Below, one piece after another: positions 22,050 through 22,447 of a stretch of DNA of 22,447 nucleotides. The stretch comes from an uncultured Eubacteriales bacterium (lineage in GTDB: Bacteria; Bacillota; Clostridia; Oscillospirales; CAG-272): NCBI GenBank assembly GCA_934481515.1, contig CAKSPO010000032.1, forward strand, positions 1 through 22,447, read 5' to 3'. Under the pieces are notes generated by a model. That model was not told where the DNA came from and ran no database searches. It was given only the letters and a program-made list of their open reading frames with translations. Both the position numbers and the translations under genes were made by a program. Within the stretch, counting starts at the first letter, position 1. Each line of letters starts with the position of its first letter.

Positions 22050-22082
22050 TTTGTTTTCACCTCCCGATTGAATTTGACGAAT

Positions 22083-22126
22083 AAAAAAATCCTTCTTCCG
22101 GTGCGCACCTGTCCCGCGAAGAAAGA
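22083..22126 (-). terminator. Attenuator-like terminator in the rplJ leader
   Basis: On the minus strand a stem of about twelve pairs (22090-22101 with 22114-22126, one bulge and one G-U pair) runs into seven T residues (22083-22089), within the leader and 34 bases before rplJ. A terminator here would let the L10-L12 complex, or the folding of the L10 leader, reduce transcription into rplJL, as is known for Bacillus rplJ. Confidence 0.75.
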
Positions 22127-22208
22127 TTGAAACAACATTCCGTGATTCAATTTATCTCCTCGGCAGGAAAGCAATGCTTTTACCGGAAACCTGCTGTCTT
22201 CGGATAAC
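22127..22208 (-). promoter_or_regulatory. L10 leader RNA (rplJL autoregulation)
   Basis: The transcript segment begins near 22208 and contains CCGAAGACAGCAGG (22189-22202 on the minus strand) pairing with CCTGCCGAGG (22159-22168), the hallmark of bacterial L10 leaders that fold into a kink-turn bound by the L10(L12)4 complex. The attenuator at 22083-22126 follows directly. Confidence 0.85.
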
Positions 22209-22214
22209 GGAGCC

Positions 22215-22243
22215 ATTATAGCACACATAAAATGATTTGTCAA
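22215..22243 (-). promoter_or_regulatory. Consensus promoter of rplJL
   Basis: On the minus strand, -35 TTGACA (22238-22243) and -10 TATAAT (22215-22220) are both perfect, with a spacer of 17 bases and A-rich sequence upstream (22250-22275). It drives only rplJ and rplL here. Confidence 0.95.
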
Positions 22244-22327
22244 GCCTTTTTTGCACTTTTTTATTTGTTTTTTGTGTAAAAGTGAATTCACTACTACAGG
22301 TTTTTCTCGTTTTTTTCCGGAAAGCTC

Positions 22328-22356
22328 TTGACAAGGCTTGAAAAAAGTGCTATACT
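22328..22356 (+). promoter_or_regulatory. Promoter of tRNA-Pro
   Basis: -35 TTGACA (22328-22333), 17-base spacer and -10 TATACT (22351-22356), 17 bases before the tRNA. It points away from the rplJL promoter, with about 85 bases between the -35 boxes. Confidence 0.9.
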
Positions 22357-22373
22357 AACGAGGTCGCTGGAAT

Positions 22374-22447
22374 CTGGGTGTGGCGCAGTTGGTAGCGCGC
22401 TACCTTGGGGTGGTAGAGGCCGCAAGTTCAAGTCTTGTCACTCAGAC
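22374..22447 (+). tRNA. tRNA-Pro (anticodon GGG)
   Basis: A full cloverleaf: acceptor CTGGGTG with CACTCAG (one G-T pair), D arm GCGC/GCGC, anticodon stem CTACC/GGTAG around the loop TTGGGGT (anticodon GGG), and T arm GCAAG-TTCAAGT-CTTGT. The discriminator A is at 22446; the C at 22447 may be the first base of an encoded CCA that continues outside the window. Confidence 0.95.

Overview
The window is bacterial and reads as a low-to-mid-GC, spore-forming Clostridia genome, most likely Oscillospirales/Ruminococcaceae-like. This rests on strong AAGGAGG ribosome binding sites, consensus sigma-A promoters, a zinc-type (C+) S4 and a type Z S14, the Firmicutes gene order rplO-secY-adk-map-infA-rpmJ, and a cotJC spore-coat manganese-catalase remnant. 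The lineage call is inference from gene content; no 16S is present.

Layout. (1) Positions 1-760: the 3' two-thirds of cotJC on the + strand, with its 5' part replaced by unrelated sequence and an in-frame stop, facing the end of the ribosomal operon across a strong minus-strand terminator. (2) Positions 760-17045, minus strand: one uninterrupted S10-spc-alpha super-operon of 31 genes, transcribed right to left from a consensus promoter at 17040-17068: rpsJ, rplC, rplD, rplW, rplB, rpsS, rplV, rpsC, rplP, rpmC, rpsQ, rplN, rplX, rplE, rpsN(Z), rpsH, rplF, rplR, rpsE, rpmD, rplO, secY, adk, map, infA, rpmJ, rpsM, rpsK, rpsD, rpoA, rplQ. Two genes are easy to miss: rpmJ (37 codons) and infA, which appears to start with CTG. 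(3) Positions 17080-19140, + strand: a divergent two-gene unit, an eight-helix membrane protein overlapping by ATGA a short HTH regulator with a WYL-C-terminal-like (WCX) domain, ended by a terminator. (4) Positions 19140-19420: a structured gene-free stretch between two terminators, function unknown. (5) Positions 19522-20943, minus: a cytoplasmic GH30 glycosidase with its own promoter. (6) Positions 20973-22243, minus: rplJ-rplL with a consensus promoter, a recognisable L10 leader RNA and an attenuator-like terminator, isolated from the usual rplKA and rpoBC neighbours. (7) Positions 22328-22447, +: promoter and tRNA-Pro(GGG).

Most of the window makes ribosomes plus the secretion channel (SecY), the RNA polymerase alpha subunit, adenylate kinase, methionine aminopeptidase and IF1. 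The points most worth a second look are the CUG start of infA, the structured stretch at 19140-19374, the long rpsJ leader with an 11-nt motif repeated in the rpsJ-rplC spacer, the Arg/Gly-rich tail of S3, and the membrane-protein/WCX-regulator pair. I did not find evidence for a defence island, CRISPR array or clear novel multi-gene system.
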